NCBI RefSeq assembly: GCF_005886345.1
Contig: NZ_PNEC01000064.1
Coordinates: 1-64,000 of the forward strand
Direction of reading: 5' to 3'
Source: Pseudoalteromonas phenolica
GTDB taxonomy: Bacteria; Pseudomonadota; Gammaproteobacteria; Enterobacterales; Alteromonadaceae
Length of the DNA: 64,000 bases
The position numbers and the translations under genes are program-made. Below, piece after piece: positions 9,527-17,973 of the stretch (its first letter is position 1; each line of letters begins with the position of its first letter). The notes under the pieces are model-generated. The model saw only the letters and a program-made list of their open reading frames with translations, was not told where the DNA came from and made no database searches.

Positions 9527-9552
9527 AAAACCCGCATTTTTGCGGGTTTTTT
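9527..9552 (+). terminator. Intrinsic terminator after the TonB-dependent receptor
   Basis: CCCGCA at 9531-9536 and TGCGGG at 9541-9546 form a stem with a TTTT loop, flanked by an A-run before and six Ts after. It lies 31 bases beyond the receptor stop codon. Confidence 0.9.
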
Positions 9553-9590
9553 ATATTTCGAACACATCGTATTTAGCCTTTTGCCAATTA

Positions 9591-9750
9591 TACCAATCCG
9601 CTTAACTAAGTGGTCTATTTTGAGGCAAGAAAACCTTGTTGGTAGCAAGGCAAATATTTCGTTATTTAGTTGTTCTAAATGAGAAATCTTTAACACAGCT
9701 ATCATCAGGTTTAATCCCTCAAAATGATTAAGTGTTATTGCGGATTGGTA
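9591..9750. repeat. Palindromic MITE-like repeat, about 160 bp
   Basis: The terminal inverted repeats TACCAATCCGC (9591-9601) and GCGGATTGGTA (9740-9750) are perfect 11-mers. Inside them, ATTTTGAGG (9614-9622) and CCTCAAAAT (9718-9726) and the imperfect flanks around CTAAGTG and ATTAAGTG also face each other, so the whole element is a long imperfect palindrome. A further copy of the right end, GAGGATTGGTATTA (9773-9786), lies just downstream. It contains no credible gene. Its structure suits a small non-autonomous mobile repeat; the identity with any named family is not tested. Confidence 0.6.
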
Positions 9751-9835
9751 TTACCCTCAAATAAGTCACATTGAGGATTGGTATTACTAAAATGAGCTGG
9801 TAAAGTTGCCCTAAATTGAAAGTAAGAGAAAAATT

Positions 9836-10135
9836 ATGTCTGGATTTTGGAATTACCGTGTTATTTTTTGTGAAGCAACTAAAGATGAAGCGGCGCTTTA
9901 TCAAATTCACGAAGTTGAATATAACTTAAATGGTAAAGTAACAAATTGGTCTGAAACAGGTGCTGCACCTTTTGGCCGCAAAGTTGAAGAGCTTCAAGCT
10001 GATACAGACCGTTTAAAGTCTGCGTTTGAAAAGCCAATCTTAAAAGTAGTACGCCAACCTCGAGGCTATACGCTTGTAGAGGTTGAATCAGGTGAAGAAG
10101 CAACAGCAGAAGTACCTGAGAGCTTAAAGCAATAA
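9836..10135 (+). CDS. Conserved-looking small protein of unknown function, 99 aa
   Basis: A 99-residue acidic, soluble protein beginning MSGFWNYRVIFC. It has no signal peptide or membrane segment. The first 60 residues read like a compact alpha/beta fold with the pattern YRVI....EALYQIHEVEY and W-ETGAAPFG; the tail is glutamate-rich. GTAAGAGA lies upstream of the ATG, and codon usage agrees with neighbouring genes. It sits 30 bases upstream of the HAD hydrolase gene and could be co-transcribed with it. I do not recognise a function. Confidence 0.7.
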   Translation: MSGFWNYRVIFCEATKDEAALYQIHEVEYNLNGKVTNWSETGAAPFGRKVEELQADTDRLKSAFEKPILKVVRQPRGYTLVEVESGEEATAEVPESLKQ

Positions 10136-10165
10136 GCTAAAAACGATTAATTCAAGGAGAGAAAC

Positions 10166-10834
10166 ATGGAAAAGCGAGCATTACTGATAGATTTTGACGG
10201 TACTTTGGTTGATTCTGAGGTCGTTCATTATGACAGCTGGCAACATGTTTTATCTCTTTTTGACATTCATTATACAGAGCAAGCTTTTTGCTTAGAGTTT
10301 GCGGGTGTCCCTACCTTACAAGCCGCAACAGTAATAAAGAAACGGCATAATTTAGATGTCTCAGCTCAGTGGTTATGTGAGCAAAAAAATCAGCAGTTTG
10401 TTTTAACGTCTGAGCAGGTAAAGCCAAGGTTATTAGCAGGCGTGAAAGTTTTCCTCAATGCAGCTAAACAGCAGTTTACTTCGGTGTTAGTAACGGGCAG
10501 TACGCGCAACGAAGCGATTCCTGTATTAGCGCACTACGGATTATTAGATTTGTTCAGTGCGACGATATTTAAAGATGATGTAATTAACCCAAAACCCGAT
10601 CCAGAACCATATTTAAAGGCACTTAAACTCTTGTCTATAAAGCCCCAGGAAGCATTTGCCTTAGAAGACAGCACAACGGGACTGCAAAGTGCAACAGCTG
10701 CGGGCGTACAGACAGTTGTTATCCCTCATGAATACTCTAAATCTCAAGATCACAGCAAGGCCAGCTATATTGCCAATGATATTATTGAGGCTTGGGAGTA
10801 TATTCAAAAAAATACTTATCTTGAGACGATATAA
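10166..10834 (+). CDS. HAD-superfamily hydrolase, beta-phosphoglucomutase-like
   Basis: A 222-residue haloacid dehalogenase-type phosphatase or phosphomutase. Motif I, DFDGTLVDSE, is at residues 9-18; motif II is VTGSTRNE; motif III contains KPDPEPYLKAL; motif IV is ALEDSTTGLQSATAAG. The alpha-helical cap inserted after motif I assigns it to the subfamily of beta-phosphoglucomutase, YqaB and 2-deoxyglucose-6-phosphate phosphatase. The substrate is a small phosphorylated sugar or similar compound, not determinable here. The ATG follows a strong AAGGAGAGAAAC ribosome-binding site. Confidence 0.88.
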   Translation: MEKRALLIDFDGTLVDSEVVHYDSWQHVLSLFDIHYTEQAFCLEFAGVPTLQAATVIKKRHNLDVSAQWLCEQKNQQFVLTSEQVKPRLLAGVKVFLNAAKQQFTSVLVTGSTRNEAIPVLAHYGLLDLFSATIFKDDVINPKPDPEPYLKALKLLSIKPQEAFALEDSTTGLQSATAAGVQTVVIPHEYSKSQDHSKASYIANDIIEAWEYIQKNTYLETI

Positions 10835-10918
10835 AGGTCATCAATACTCCAGTTAGTGAGTGCAGCTAGGAAGTCTACTCATTATTAATTTTACTTCAGC
10901 GCATAAGGAGTCATGCGT

Positions 10919-11749
10919 ATGTATTATTTCTATTTTTTAGCTTTTTTATTGTTAAGCTCAGCTTCTTGGGCGAATACCTCACCCGCACAATTAGCTTCTG
11001 TATTCAACGATACTCACCAAGTCGAACATTATTTAGTAAGTGAAAAATATGATGGTGTGCGTGCCATTTGGGATGGCACACAACTTAAAACTCGACGCGG
11101 TAACTCAATTCATGCACCAGTTTGGTTTACAGAGAAGTTGCCAAACACCTACCTAGATGGAGAACTTTGGGTCGACTACGGGCAATTTGAGTTTGTCAGT
11201 GGATTAGCAAGACAGCTTAACGGCAATGATGAGGACTGGCTTAAAGTGAAATATATGATCTTCGATATGCCAAAAGTCTCAGGCGTTTTTGCTGAACGCT
11301 ATAAAAAATATGTGCATTTGGTCAGTGTGCTGAAGCAGCCTCATATTCAAGCTGTACAACAGCAAAGCTTTGCCAGTAGAGCTCAGTTAGATGATTACTT
11401 TGATAAAGTGGTAGCAAGAGGTGGAGAAGGGGTAATGTTACATTTAGCCACCGCTACACATTTAGCAGGCCGTTCACCACAACTATTAAAATATAAGCCC
11501 TACTCAGACGCTGAAGCGGTTGTAATTGGTTACAGCGAAGGTAAGGGTAAGTACCAAGGCAAAACGGGCGCTTTGATAGTGCGTAATTTAGATGATGGTA
11601 TTGAGTTCAAAGTAGGCTCGGGGCTTACCGATGCACTCAGAGCAAAACCGCCCAAAATAGGCACTGTGATCACCTATCGTTATCAAGATAAAACTAAATA
11701 TAACAAGCCGCGTTTTGCGCGGTTTTTAAGGGTGAGAGAAATATTTTAA
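10919..11749 (+). CDS. Exported ATP-dependent DNA ligase (LigE-like)
   Basis: A minimal ATP-dependent DNA ligase of about 276 residues. The adenylation lysine is in EKYDGVRA (residue 43 from this start); RRGNSI is motif Ia, YLDGELWV motif III, EGVMLH motif IV and LKYKPYSDAEAVV motif V, followed by a short OB domain. A hydrophobic N-terminus ending near SSASWANT reads as a signal peptide, so the mature enzyme should act in the periplasm, as described for Lig E proteins of Neisseria and Vibrio relatives. AAGGAG (10905-10910) lies 8 bases before the ATG at 10919 but only 2 before the upstream ATG at 10913, so 10919 is preferred. A role with extracellular or incoming DNA is inferred. Confidence 0.88.
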   Translation: MYYFYFLAFLLLSSASWANTSPAQLASVFNDTHQVEHYLVSEKYDGVRAIWDGTQLKTRRGNSIHAPVWFTEKLPNTYLDGELWVDYGQFEFVSGLARQLNGNDEDWLKVKYMIFDMPKVSGVFAERYKKYVHLVSVLKQPHIQAVQQQSFASRAQLDDYFDKVVARGGEGVMLHLATATHLAGRSPQLLKYKPYSDAEAVVIGYSEGKGKYQGKTGALIVRNLDDGIEFKVGSGLTDALRAKPPKIGTVITYRYQDKTKYNKPRFARFLRVREIF

Positions 11750-11802
11750 ACTCGTCTTATCTGTGATACTCTGCGCGACCTTTTTTGTGTCGGAGGTTAA
11801 TA

Positions 11803-13164
11803 ATGATAGTTGGATTTGATTACGGCAGTTCCAATTGTGCAATGGGGGTGATGCGTGACTCTCAAGTAACACTCGTTAAATTAGAAAACAACAAACACTA
11901 TTTGCCTTCTACTTTATATGCACAGCATAACGCATTGATCTCAGACTATGTCGCACATAATTTAAAGCAGGGTGATGTAGAGAGTTTTAGACAATCTAGG
12001 GCGCACCTTTTAAATGCTGTACCGGCTATTAAACGCGACCTAGACTTGGAGTCTTATGATACCGGTATTTCTATTGGTCAGGCTGCCATAGAAGAGTATA
12101 TCGACTTTCCAGAAGATGGATATTTCGTTAAATCTCCAAAATCATTCTTCGGTGCAGTGGGTTTAAAGCCACAACAAATCGCCTTTTTTGAAGACATTGC
12201 CAGCACCATGATCATGCAAATCAAACAGCGTGCAGAGCAACAGCTGGGATATGAACTGACACACACTGTCATTGGCCGTCCGGTAAACTTTCAGGCCATT
12301 GGGGGTGAAGAAAGCAACCAACAAGCGGTTAGTATCTTAACCACAGCGGCAAAACGCGCAGGTTTTAAAGAGGTTGAGTTTTTATTTGAACCTTTGGCTG
12401 CGGGTGTTGATTTTGAATCTGGCTTAACGGCTGACAAAAAAGTGCTTGTGGTTGATATTGGAGGGGGTACTTCTGATTGCTCATTTGTGCAAATGGGGCC
12501 AAGTTTTAGAGGCAATGCCTGCCGAAATGCCGACTTTTTATCTCATACCGGTAAGCGTATTGGCGGTAACGATTTAGACATAGCATTGGCGTTTCATGAA
12601 CTAACAGATTCACTTGGTCGTGACGATAAGTTTAAGTCAGGTCTTCCTATGCCTAACCAATTGTTTTGGCAAGCATGTAAAATTAATGACCTGCAAATGC
12701 AAAGTGACTTCTACTCAGATAAAAACCATCGCGATTTAACCGCGATGCTTCGCGAGATAGAGCAGCCAGAGCGATTACAGCGTTTAATCAAAGTACAAGA
12801 AAACAAGCTATCTCACCGTTTAGTTAGACAAGCTGAATTAATGAAAATTGCATTAAGTGCTGATTCGCAGAGTCACTGTGATATGGGCTTTATTGGTAAA
12901 GGCTTGGCTAAGCTGATCACTGATGTACAGCTTTCTGAAGCCCTTGAAAACAGTTTAGAGCAGATCTGCACCTTGGCCGAACAAGCCATTCAAGATGCCG
13001 GAACACAACCTGATGTGATTTATCTAACGGGCGGTAGTGCGCAATCGCCACTATTGAAGGCGGCGCTAAAACAACGACTAGGCGATATCGAGATGTTAAG
13101 TGGCGATAACTTTGGTAGCGTCACCGCCGGTTTAACTAAGTGGGCTGAAAAGCTGTTCAGATAA
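11803..13164 (+). CDS. yegD: Hsp70-family protein, YegD type
   Basis: An actin/Hsp70-fold ATPase domain protein of about 453 residues without an Hsp70 substrate-binding domain. The phosphate-1 loop reads GFDYGSSNCAMG, the phosphate-2 loop VVDIGGGTSDCSF, and the adenosine-binding segment IYLTGGSAQSPLL. Length and N-terminus match E. coli YegD, a putative chaperone of unknown client. GGAGG six bases before the ATG at 11803 fixes the start; an in-frame ATG at 11785 has no such site. It is followed by convergent mgsA. Confidence 0.88.
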   Translation: MIVGFDYGSSNCAMGVMRDSQVTLVKLENNKHYLPSTLYAQHNALISDYVAHNLKQGDVESFRQSRAHLLNAVPAIKRDLDLESYDTGISIGQAAIEEYIDFPEDGYFVKSPKSFFGAVGLKPQQIAFFEDIASTMIMQIKQRAEQQLGYELTHTVIGRPVNFQAIGGEESNQQAVSILTTAAKRAGFKEVEFLFEPLAAGVDFESGLTADKKVLVVDIGGGTSDCSFVQMGPSFRGNACRNADFLSHTGKRIGGNDLDIALAFHELTDSLGRDDKFKSGLPMPNQLFWQACKINDLQMQSDFYSDKNHRDLTAMLREIEQPERLQRLIKVQENKLSHRLVRQAELMKIALSADSQSHCDMGFIGKGLAKLITDVQLSEALENSLEQICTLAEQAIQDAGTQPDVIYLTGGSAQSPLLKAALKQRLGDIEMLSGDNFGSVTAGLTKWAEKLFR

Positions 13165-13188
13165 CGTTTTTAACTTTATAAAGATATA

Positions 13189-13656
13189 CTAGGTATTAAG
13201 CCGTGTTGCTAAATACTTGTCATAATCGGGCAAAGCGCGGCTAAATTCAGTACCCATCAAAGATGAATGCAGCAGCATATCTGCGGTTGCTTCATTACAT
13301 GCCACTGGGATATTCCACACAGCAGCCAAGCGCAACAGTGCTTTAACGTCTGGGTCGTGCGGCTGTGAAGCCAGTGGGTCCCAGAAAAATACCAGCATAT
13401 GGATTTGATGCTCGGCTATTTTCGCCCCAAGCTGTTGATCGCCACCCATAGGACCACTGAGCAGTTTATTGACGCTAAGGCCTGTAGCCTGCTCAATAAC
13501 ATTACCCGTCGTGCCTGTGGCAGAAAGCGTGTGACGTTCAAGGGTATTCTTATGGGCTAGACACCAGGCTTTTAACGCGTCTTTTTTACCATCATGAGCA
13601 ACCAGTGCTATGTGCTTATTTGCTGGGATTTTCTCAACCTTGGTTTCCATACTCAT
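13189..13656 (-). CDS. mgsA: Methylglyoxal synthase
   Basis: MgsA converts dihydroxyacetone phosphate to methylglyoxal and phosphate in the cytosol, a bypass of lower glycolysis used when sugar phosphates accumulate. The 155-residue length is typical of the family. IALVAHDGKK, the phosphate-binding SATGTTG and the catalytic region SGPMGGDQQLGA with its invariant aspartate, followed by FFWDPL and HDPDVKALLR, are all intact. The gene lies 17 bases downstream of the LysE-type exporter gene on the same strand and may be co-transcribed with it. Confidence 0.95.
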   Translation of the reverse strand: MSMETKVEKIPANKHIALVAHDGKKDALKAWCLAHKNTLERHTLSATGTTGNVIEQATGLSVNKLLSGPMGGDQQLGAKIAEHQIHMLVFFWDPLASQPHDPDVKALLRLAAVWNIPVACNEATADMLLHSSLMGTEFSRALPDYDKYLATRLNT

Positions 13657-13673
13657 TTCTCTTTTTTTATTTG

Positions 13674-14303
13674 TTAGAGTAACAAGTTAATCGCTAAGGC
13701 GATAAAAATAAAGCCTGAAAAACGGTCAATCCAGATTGGTGCGCTTGGGTGCTGCCTAAAGTATCCTGCGATTTTGTCACCACTGTAAATGTAGGCACAA
13801 TCTATCGGGAAAGCCAAAATAGGGTAAAGCAAACCAAACATAGCCAGTTGTAGAGTGGTTGAAGAGAGAGTAGGGTCAACAAACTGCGGAATAAAAGCAA
13901 TAAAAAATAACGCCACTTTTGGATTGAGCACTTCGGTCATCATGGCTTGAACAAATACATTGCCTTGTTTTTTGGTGCTTACATGGGGTTTATCTTCAGA
14001 ATCAATTTGTTTTTTAAACGTATATTTAAGGGTCACAAAGCCCAAATAACATAAGTAGGCTGCACCTAAATATTGTACCGTCGCATAGGCCGTTTCAGAG
14101 GCTTTTAAAATGGCCGACAGTCCTATTACAGCAAAAATAGTATGAATAACCCCACCTGCTGCAAAACCTAACGCACTTTGCATACCTGCTTTACGACCAT
14201 GGGTAAATGTTTGTGCCATTAAGAATGCATTTGAAGGACCTGGTGCCACTGCAATAACTGCGCTGGCAATTAAAAAAGAAATGACGGATTCAGGGTTGAG
14301 CAT
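13674..14303 (-). CDS. LysE/RhtB-family exporter
   Basis: A six-helix LysE-superfamily inner-membrane exporter of about 209 residues. The family signature region APGPSNAFLMAQTFTHGRKAGMQS is visible near the N-terminus in pieces (APGPSNAFLM, GRKAGMQSALGFAAGG), followed by LGAAYLCYLGF and TEVLNPKVALFF, all characteristic. Substrates are amino acids or related small metabolites, not specified by sequence. I prefer the ATG at 14303 because the 29 residues before it are low-complexity and non-family-like. It precedes mgsA by 17 bases. Confidence 0.88.
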   Translation of the reverse strand: MLNPESVISFLIASAVIAVAPGPSNAFLMAQTFTHGRKAGMQSALGFAAGGVIHTIFAVIGLSAILKASETAYATVQYLGAAYLCYLGFVTLKYTFKKQIDSEDKPHVSTKKQGNVFVQAMMTEVLNPKVALFFIAFIPQFVDPTLSSTTLQLAMFGLLYPILAFPIDCAYIYSGDKIAGYFRQHPSAPIWIDRFSGFIFIALAINLLL

Positions 14304-14378
14304 CGCACTTATATTATTGTTGTTATTGAGTGGGGCAGAGTATAAGCGGGTTTGAATAAAATATACAGAGGTAAACAA

Positions 14379-14400
14379 AAGCGGGCACAAAGCCCGCTTA
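14379..14400 (-). terminator. Intrinsic terminator, minus strand
   Basis: AGCGGGC and GCCCGCT pair across an ACAAA loop, and on the minus strand the stem is followed by TTTTGTTTA. It lies about 170 bases after the Bcr/CflA-type gene and before the LysE-type gene, separating the two transcripts. Confidence 0.7.
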
Positions 14401-14568
14401 AAAATGGTTGGTTAGGATACTACAGTCTGAGTGCTTGAACAGGCTGAAGTAGTACCTTGTTCTGCTTAGTAAAATAAATGAGACTATTACTACAGCAAGC
14501 GCTATTTCTGTAATATGTTAAGTATGTCTTATAGATATGACACTTTTAAGATTGAAGTCATAATTAAA

Positions 14569-15762
14569 TTAGCTTTTATCGGCAGAATAATAAAGATGGG
14601 TCTTTGAAGATTTTAGAAGGCCGATATAAATTAGACAAGTGACTAAGTGAATACCGACTTGAAAAGGCGCACTAAAACTAAATTGTTGTGTTAATACAGC
14701 AAGTACTGCAGCGCCAGACATTTGCATCACACCAATGAGCGCAGATGCGGTGCCCGCTTGTTGTGCAAAGCCGCCAAGCGCTTTTCCAGCTGCAGAGCCC
14801 AATGTAAATGCAAATCCGATAGAGGCAATATACATTGGCAACATAAATGCAGCTGGCTCAGCGACACTACTAAGCGCCATCATGAGTAGGCCACCAAGAG
14901 TTAGCAGCGCTAAGCCAAAAATTAGGCTCTGTTTAGGTGCGCTTTGAATGTATTTAGGGGCGATAAAGCTGGCTGCAATGCTGATTATGGCATTCACAGT
15001 AAACCAAATCGTAAACTCCGAGATATCTTTACCCAGCTGAGTCATCACCCATTCAGGTGCTGTAGTGACAAATACCAACATAGCTGACATAGCAACCATA
15101 GTAATAGAGGCATTAAACATAAACTCACTGCTTGCAAGCATAGGCTTAAAGCGTCTTAAATCTAAAATATGGCCGGAATAAATTGTATCTTTTGGACGCG
15201 TTTCAGGGCACAGCAAAAACAGCAAGATAAAACCAAGTACGGCAAAGATAACTAAAAAGATAAAGTTACTTTGCCAGCCAAATTGCACGGTTAACCAAGC
15301 ACCGAAAATAGGCGCCAATGCTGGTATAAAGCACACGATACCATTGAGGTAGGTGATCATTTTACCACTGCCTTTATGACCGAATTGGTCTCTGACAATG
15401 GCAAAAGCAGTAACAAAAGTTGCACATGCACCAAACCCCTGCAATGCTCGGGCAGCCATGATCACGCACCAGTCATTGGTGTTTGCTGCAAGCAAGCCTC
15501 CGAGTGCGAATAAAAAGATACCACTCAATGCAATGGGTCTTCTCCCGTACTTGTCGGCAAGTGGACCGGCAATAAGTTGTCCTAAACCGACGGTGAGCAT
15601 ATAAATGCCAACGGTTTGCTGAATGTGCGCATTGCTCACTGCTAAGCCAGACTGCATGGCAGGAAATGCTGGTAGATATAAATCAATACCAAGCGGACAG
15701 AAAATAACGAGTAAAATGAGAATAAAAACGCTGAGTTTTGAGTTAATTTGGGGATCAGACAT
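14569..15762 (-). CDS. Bcr/CflA-type multidrug efflux MFS transporter
   Basis: A 12-transmembrane-helix major facilitator protein of about 397 residues. PLGIDLYLPAFPAMQ in helix 1 and GPLADKYGRRPIALSG between helices 2 and 3 match the Bcr/CflA drug-resistance transporters, and RALQGFGACATFV in helix 4 is the drug:H+ antiporter motif. It should export small toxic compounds in exchange for protons at the inner membrane. An AGGAG five bases before the ATG at 15762 sets the start; the earlier in-frame start at 15849 adds residues unlike the family. Confidence 0.9.
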   Translation of the reverse strand: MSDPQINSKLSVFILILLVIFCPLGIDLYLPAFPAMQSGLAVSNAHIQQTVGIYMLTVGLGQLIAGPLADKYGRRPIALSGIFLFALGGLLAANTNDWCVIMAARALQGFGACATFVTAFAIVRDQFGHKGSGKMITYLNGIVCFIPALAPIFGAWLTVQFGWQSNFIFLVIFAVLGFILLFLLCPETRPKDTIYSGHILDLRRFKPMLASSEFMFNASITMVAMSAMLVFVTTAPEWVMTQLGKDISEFTIWFTVNAIISIAASFIAPKYIQSAPKQSLIFGLALLTLGGLLMMALSSVAEPAAFMLPMYIASIGFAFTLGSAAGKALGGFAQQAGTASALIGVMQMSGAAVLAVLTQQFSFSAPFQVGIHLVTCLIYIGLLKSSKTHLYYSADKS

Positions 15763-15952
15763 GCGCACTCCTAAATAAGGGCGCGTATTGTAACGCTCTA
15801 AAATAAAAACGACAGGACTTAATACCGAGAAACGATAATATATTTTCATTTATGGCTTTTATCTTGAGGTTATATTCAATTTAAAACTTGCTGAAAACTG
15901 GTCTGATGAGTTATGTTTGCTAATTAAATAAGAACAATAATTGGAGCAAAAC

Positions 15953-16417
15953 ATGGCTGCATCATTAATGGGAATTTATAAAAGTGTGCGTTGGTTACCA
16001 TTTGGTAACTGGTTATTTAGTAAGGCTGTATGTATTAAGGCACCTTACTTTGGTTCAATTAAACCGACTATTACGCATTTAGAAGCGGGAAAATGCGTTG
16101 CAGTTATAAAGAAACGCCGCTCGATTCAAAATCACATTGGTACTATTCATGCCATTGCGCAGTGTAATCTTGCCGAGCTGGTGGCAGGTGTCATGACAGA
16201 TGCAACCGTCCCAGTTAAAACTCACCGTTGGATCCCAAAAGGTATGACAGTGCAATATCTTAAAAAGGCAGACGGTATTTTAACGGCTGAAGCAAAGATT
16301 GACTTACCGAGGGTGTGGCAAGATAAAGAAGACTTGATTGTGCCTGTAGAAGTATTTGATCAGCACAAAACCAAAGTATTTCATGCTGATATTACTATGT
16401 ATATTACTGAGCGTTAG
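15953..16417 (+). CDS. DUF4442 hotdog-fold protein (putative thioesterase)
   Basis: A 154-residue protein of the hotdog superfamily, matching DUF4442-type proteins by length and pattern: APYFGSIKPTITHLEAGKC, then NHIGTIHAIAQCNLAELVAG (the central helix region in which thioesterases keep their catalytic residues) and the strand series ending VFHADITMYI. Such proteins are presumed to bind or hydrolyse acyl-CoA; activity is unproven. GGAG before the ATG at 15953 favours this start over the TTG at 15941. Its 3' end overlaps the convergent bactofilin gene by 14 bases. Confidence 0.75.
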   Translation: MAASLMGIYKSVRWLPFGNWLFSKAVCIKAPYFGSIKPTITHLEAGKCVAVIKKRRSIQNHIGTIHAIAQCNLAELVAGVMTDATVPVKTHRWIPKGMTVQYLKKADGILTAEAKIDLPRVWQDKEDLIVPVEVFDQHKTKVFHADITMYITER

Positions 16418-16790
16418 CTTGCTCTTTGATTGGAGTGATATTGTCGGGGGCTTGCTTATGTGTAAGCTTACCCTCTAAATGCGCCCCGGCATCTATGGTT
16501 AGTGTGTCATGAGCAACATCACCATGCACTTTCGCTGTAACTTCTAGGTGCACTGATTGCGCGTCAATGTTGCCGTTGATCGTGCCTTTAACTTGTACTT
16601 TTTCAGCCGTAATATTGCCGTTTACTTCACCATTTTGACCTACGATGAGTATCGACACTTTTAAGTCACCTGTTACCTTACCATCTACTTGTAACTCTCC
16701 ATCACAGTCTATCTCCCCAGTCACATGGGTGTTGGGTGAAATTAATGCGGGTAAATTTGCGCTGCTGTTATTTTTAAGTTTATTGAACAC
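16404..16790 (-). CDS. Bactofilin (DUF583/CcmA family)
   Basis: A 128-residue bactofilin. The central region (about 20-110) shows the repeating short-strand pattern of a right-handed beta-helix (GEIDCDGELQVDGKVTG, GNITAEKVQVKGTING, KVHGDVAHDTLTIDAG in succession), flanked by short unstructured tails. Bactofilins polymerise without nucleotides at the membrane and position cell-wall enzymes. The gene overlaps by 11 bases the end of the upstream M23 peptidase gene, a pairing also seen for shape-determining bactofilin/endopeptidase pairs such as CcmA with Csd1 in Helicobacter, so a shared role in wall shaping is likely. Confidence 0.92.
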   Translation of the reverse strand: MFNKLKNNSSANLPALISPNTHVTGEIDCDGELQVDGKVTGDLKVSILIVGQNGEVNGNITAEKVQVKGTINGNIDAQSVHLEVTAKVHGDVAHDTLTIDAGAHLEGKLTHKQAPDNITPIKEQANAQ

Positions 16791-17841
16791 GAGAAAGTAC
16801 CTTAGCCAGTTTTATAGGATTGATATGCTTACCATTTTGTAAGACTTCATAGTGTAAATGAGTGCTGGTGCTTCTACCAGTACTTCCCATCAAGGCAATC
16901 ACATCTGACTTTTCGACTTTTTGGCCTTTCTTAACTTTAATGGTATGAAGATGACCAAAACGCGTAACTAGCCCACTGGCATGCTCAATTTCAACAAATT
17001 TTCCATAACCGCCATTTTTGCCGGCTTTTGTCACAACCCCAGCGGCAGGGGCATGAATGTCTGTTTTATGCCAACCAGCTAAATCGACACCTTTGTGCAT
17101 GGCTCTGCGGCCTGTAATAGGATCTTTGCGATAACCAAATTGACTGGATACATAAAACTTTTCTTGTTTTACCGGCATGCTATCAGGCAGCAAAGTAATC
17201 ATTTGTTCAAGCTCATTAAGTTCAACCAACTTATCAATCACGCTTAAGTAATCTTTAGAAATATGTTGTGTGTCTAGCTGGTGGTAAGGACCACCTTGCG
17301 CGATTGGTGATTGTGCCAATTGCTTATCCAAACCAATTTCATCTAAGTGGGTATGCAATTCGCTTGCTCTTGCAGTGATGCTATTTCCGATGTGGTTTAG
17401 TAATGATGTTTGCTTATCGGCTAAGTTTTTTGACTGATCTTCAAATTCATCTTTTTGAGTAGCTTGCTGTTCTGATGTTATTGGCTTAGAGACACTTTCA
17501 GGTAAAGCCTCGACTAAGCCCTCTAATAAGTTCTGTTGTTGAGAAAGATCTTGAAGTGTTTTTGTTTGCTCAGCTAATTTTTGTTCTAGTTGTTGTTTTT
17601 CTAGCTGCCAGTTTGATTCAGCAGTCAAGCGTTGTTTTTCTAACGTTTGTATTTGCTCTTGTTGTTGTACATAACCATAAGAGCTGACACTAATCCAGCA
17701 AACTGCACCAACAGCCGCACATAACAAGCTTACTTGCAGGCTGCTAGGTAGGTTAAACATACTCACGTCACCATTTTGACGAAGTAACAATTGTTTTGGC
17801 TTAAATGCGCTTTTTGCTAGGTGACTGATCTTGTACAACAT
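16780..17841 (-). CDS. Membrane-anchored M23 peptidoglycan endopeptidase
   Basis: A 353-residue LytM-domain protein. One membrane segment (about 33-55) is followed by a coiled-coil (about 57-110, rich in Q, L and E) and a C-terminal M23 domain (about 235-345) with HKGVDLAG, GHL and the zinc motif HLHYEV. All metal ligands (HxxxD and HxH) are present, so it should cleave peptide cross-links in the periplasm, unlike degenerate EnvC/NlpD activators. It is the first gene of a two-gene unit with the bactofilin that would localise it. Confidence 0.9.
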   Translation of the reverse strand: MLYKISHLAKSAFKPKQLLLRQNGDVSMFNLPSSLQVSLLCAAVGAVCWISVSSYGYVQQQEQIQTLEKQRLTAESNWQLEKQQLEQKLAEQTKTLQDLSQQQNLLEGLVEALPESVSKPITSEQQATQKDEFEDQSKNLADKQTSLLNHIGNSITARASELHTHLDEIGLDKQLAQSPIAQGGPYHQLDTQHISKDYLSVIDKLVELNELEQMITLLPDSMPVKQEKFYVSSQFGYRKDPITGRRAMHKGVDLAGWHKTDIHAPAAGVVTKAGKNGGYGKFVEIEHASGLVTRFGHLHTIKVKKGQKVEKSDVIALMGSTGRSTSTHLHYEVLQNGKHINPIKLAKVLSRVQ

Positions 17842-17910
17842 ATTTCTTAATAACCTGTTAACAACGTTCTACCTTAACAATATTTATGCAAAAATCCAGC
17901 TTAAAAACAC

Positions 17911-17934
17911 AAAAAAAGCGTGTTTTATGCACGC
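17911..17934 (-). terminator. Intrinsic terminator after fahA
   Basis: On the minus strand GCGTG and CACGC form a stem around a 7-base loop, followed by seven Ts. It lies about 40 bases after the fahA stop. Confidence 0.8.
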
Positions 17935-17973
17935 CTTTGATTTGAATAGTGTTTTTTATTAAGTTTTGACAGT

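Noticed and set aside
9595..9790. Short frames within the palindromic repeat
   Set aside because: They arise from the repeat's symmetry and have no ribosome-binding site.
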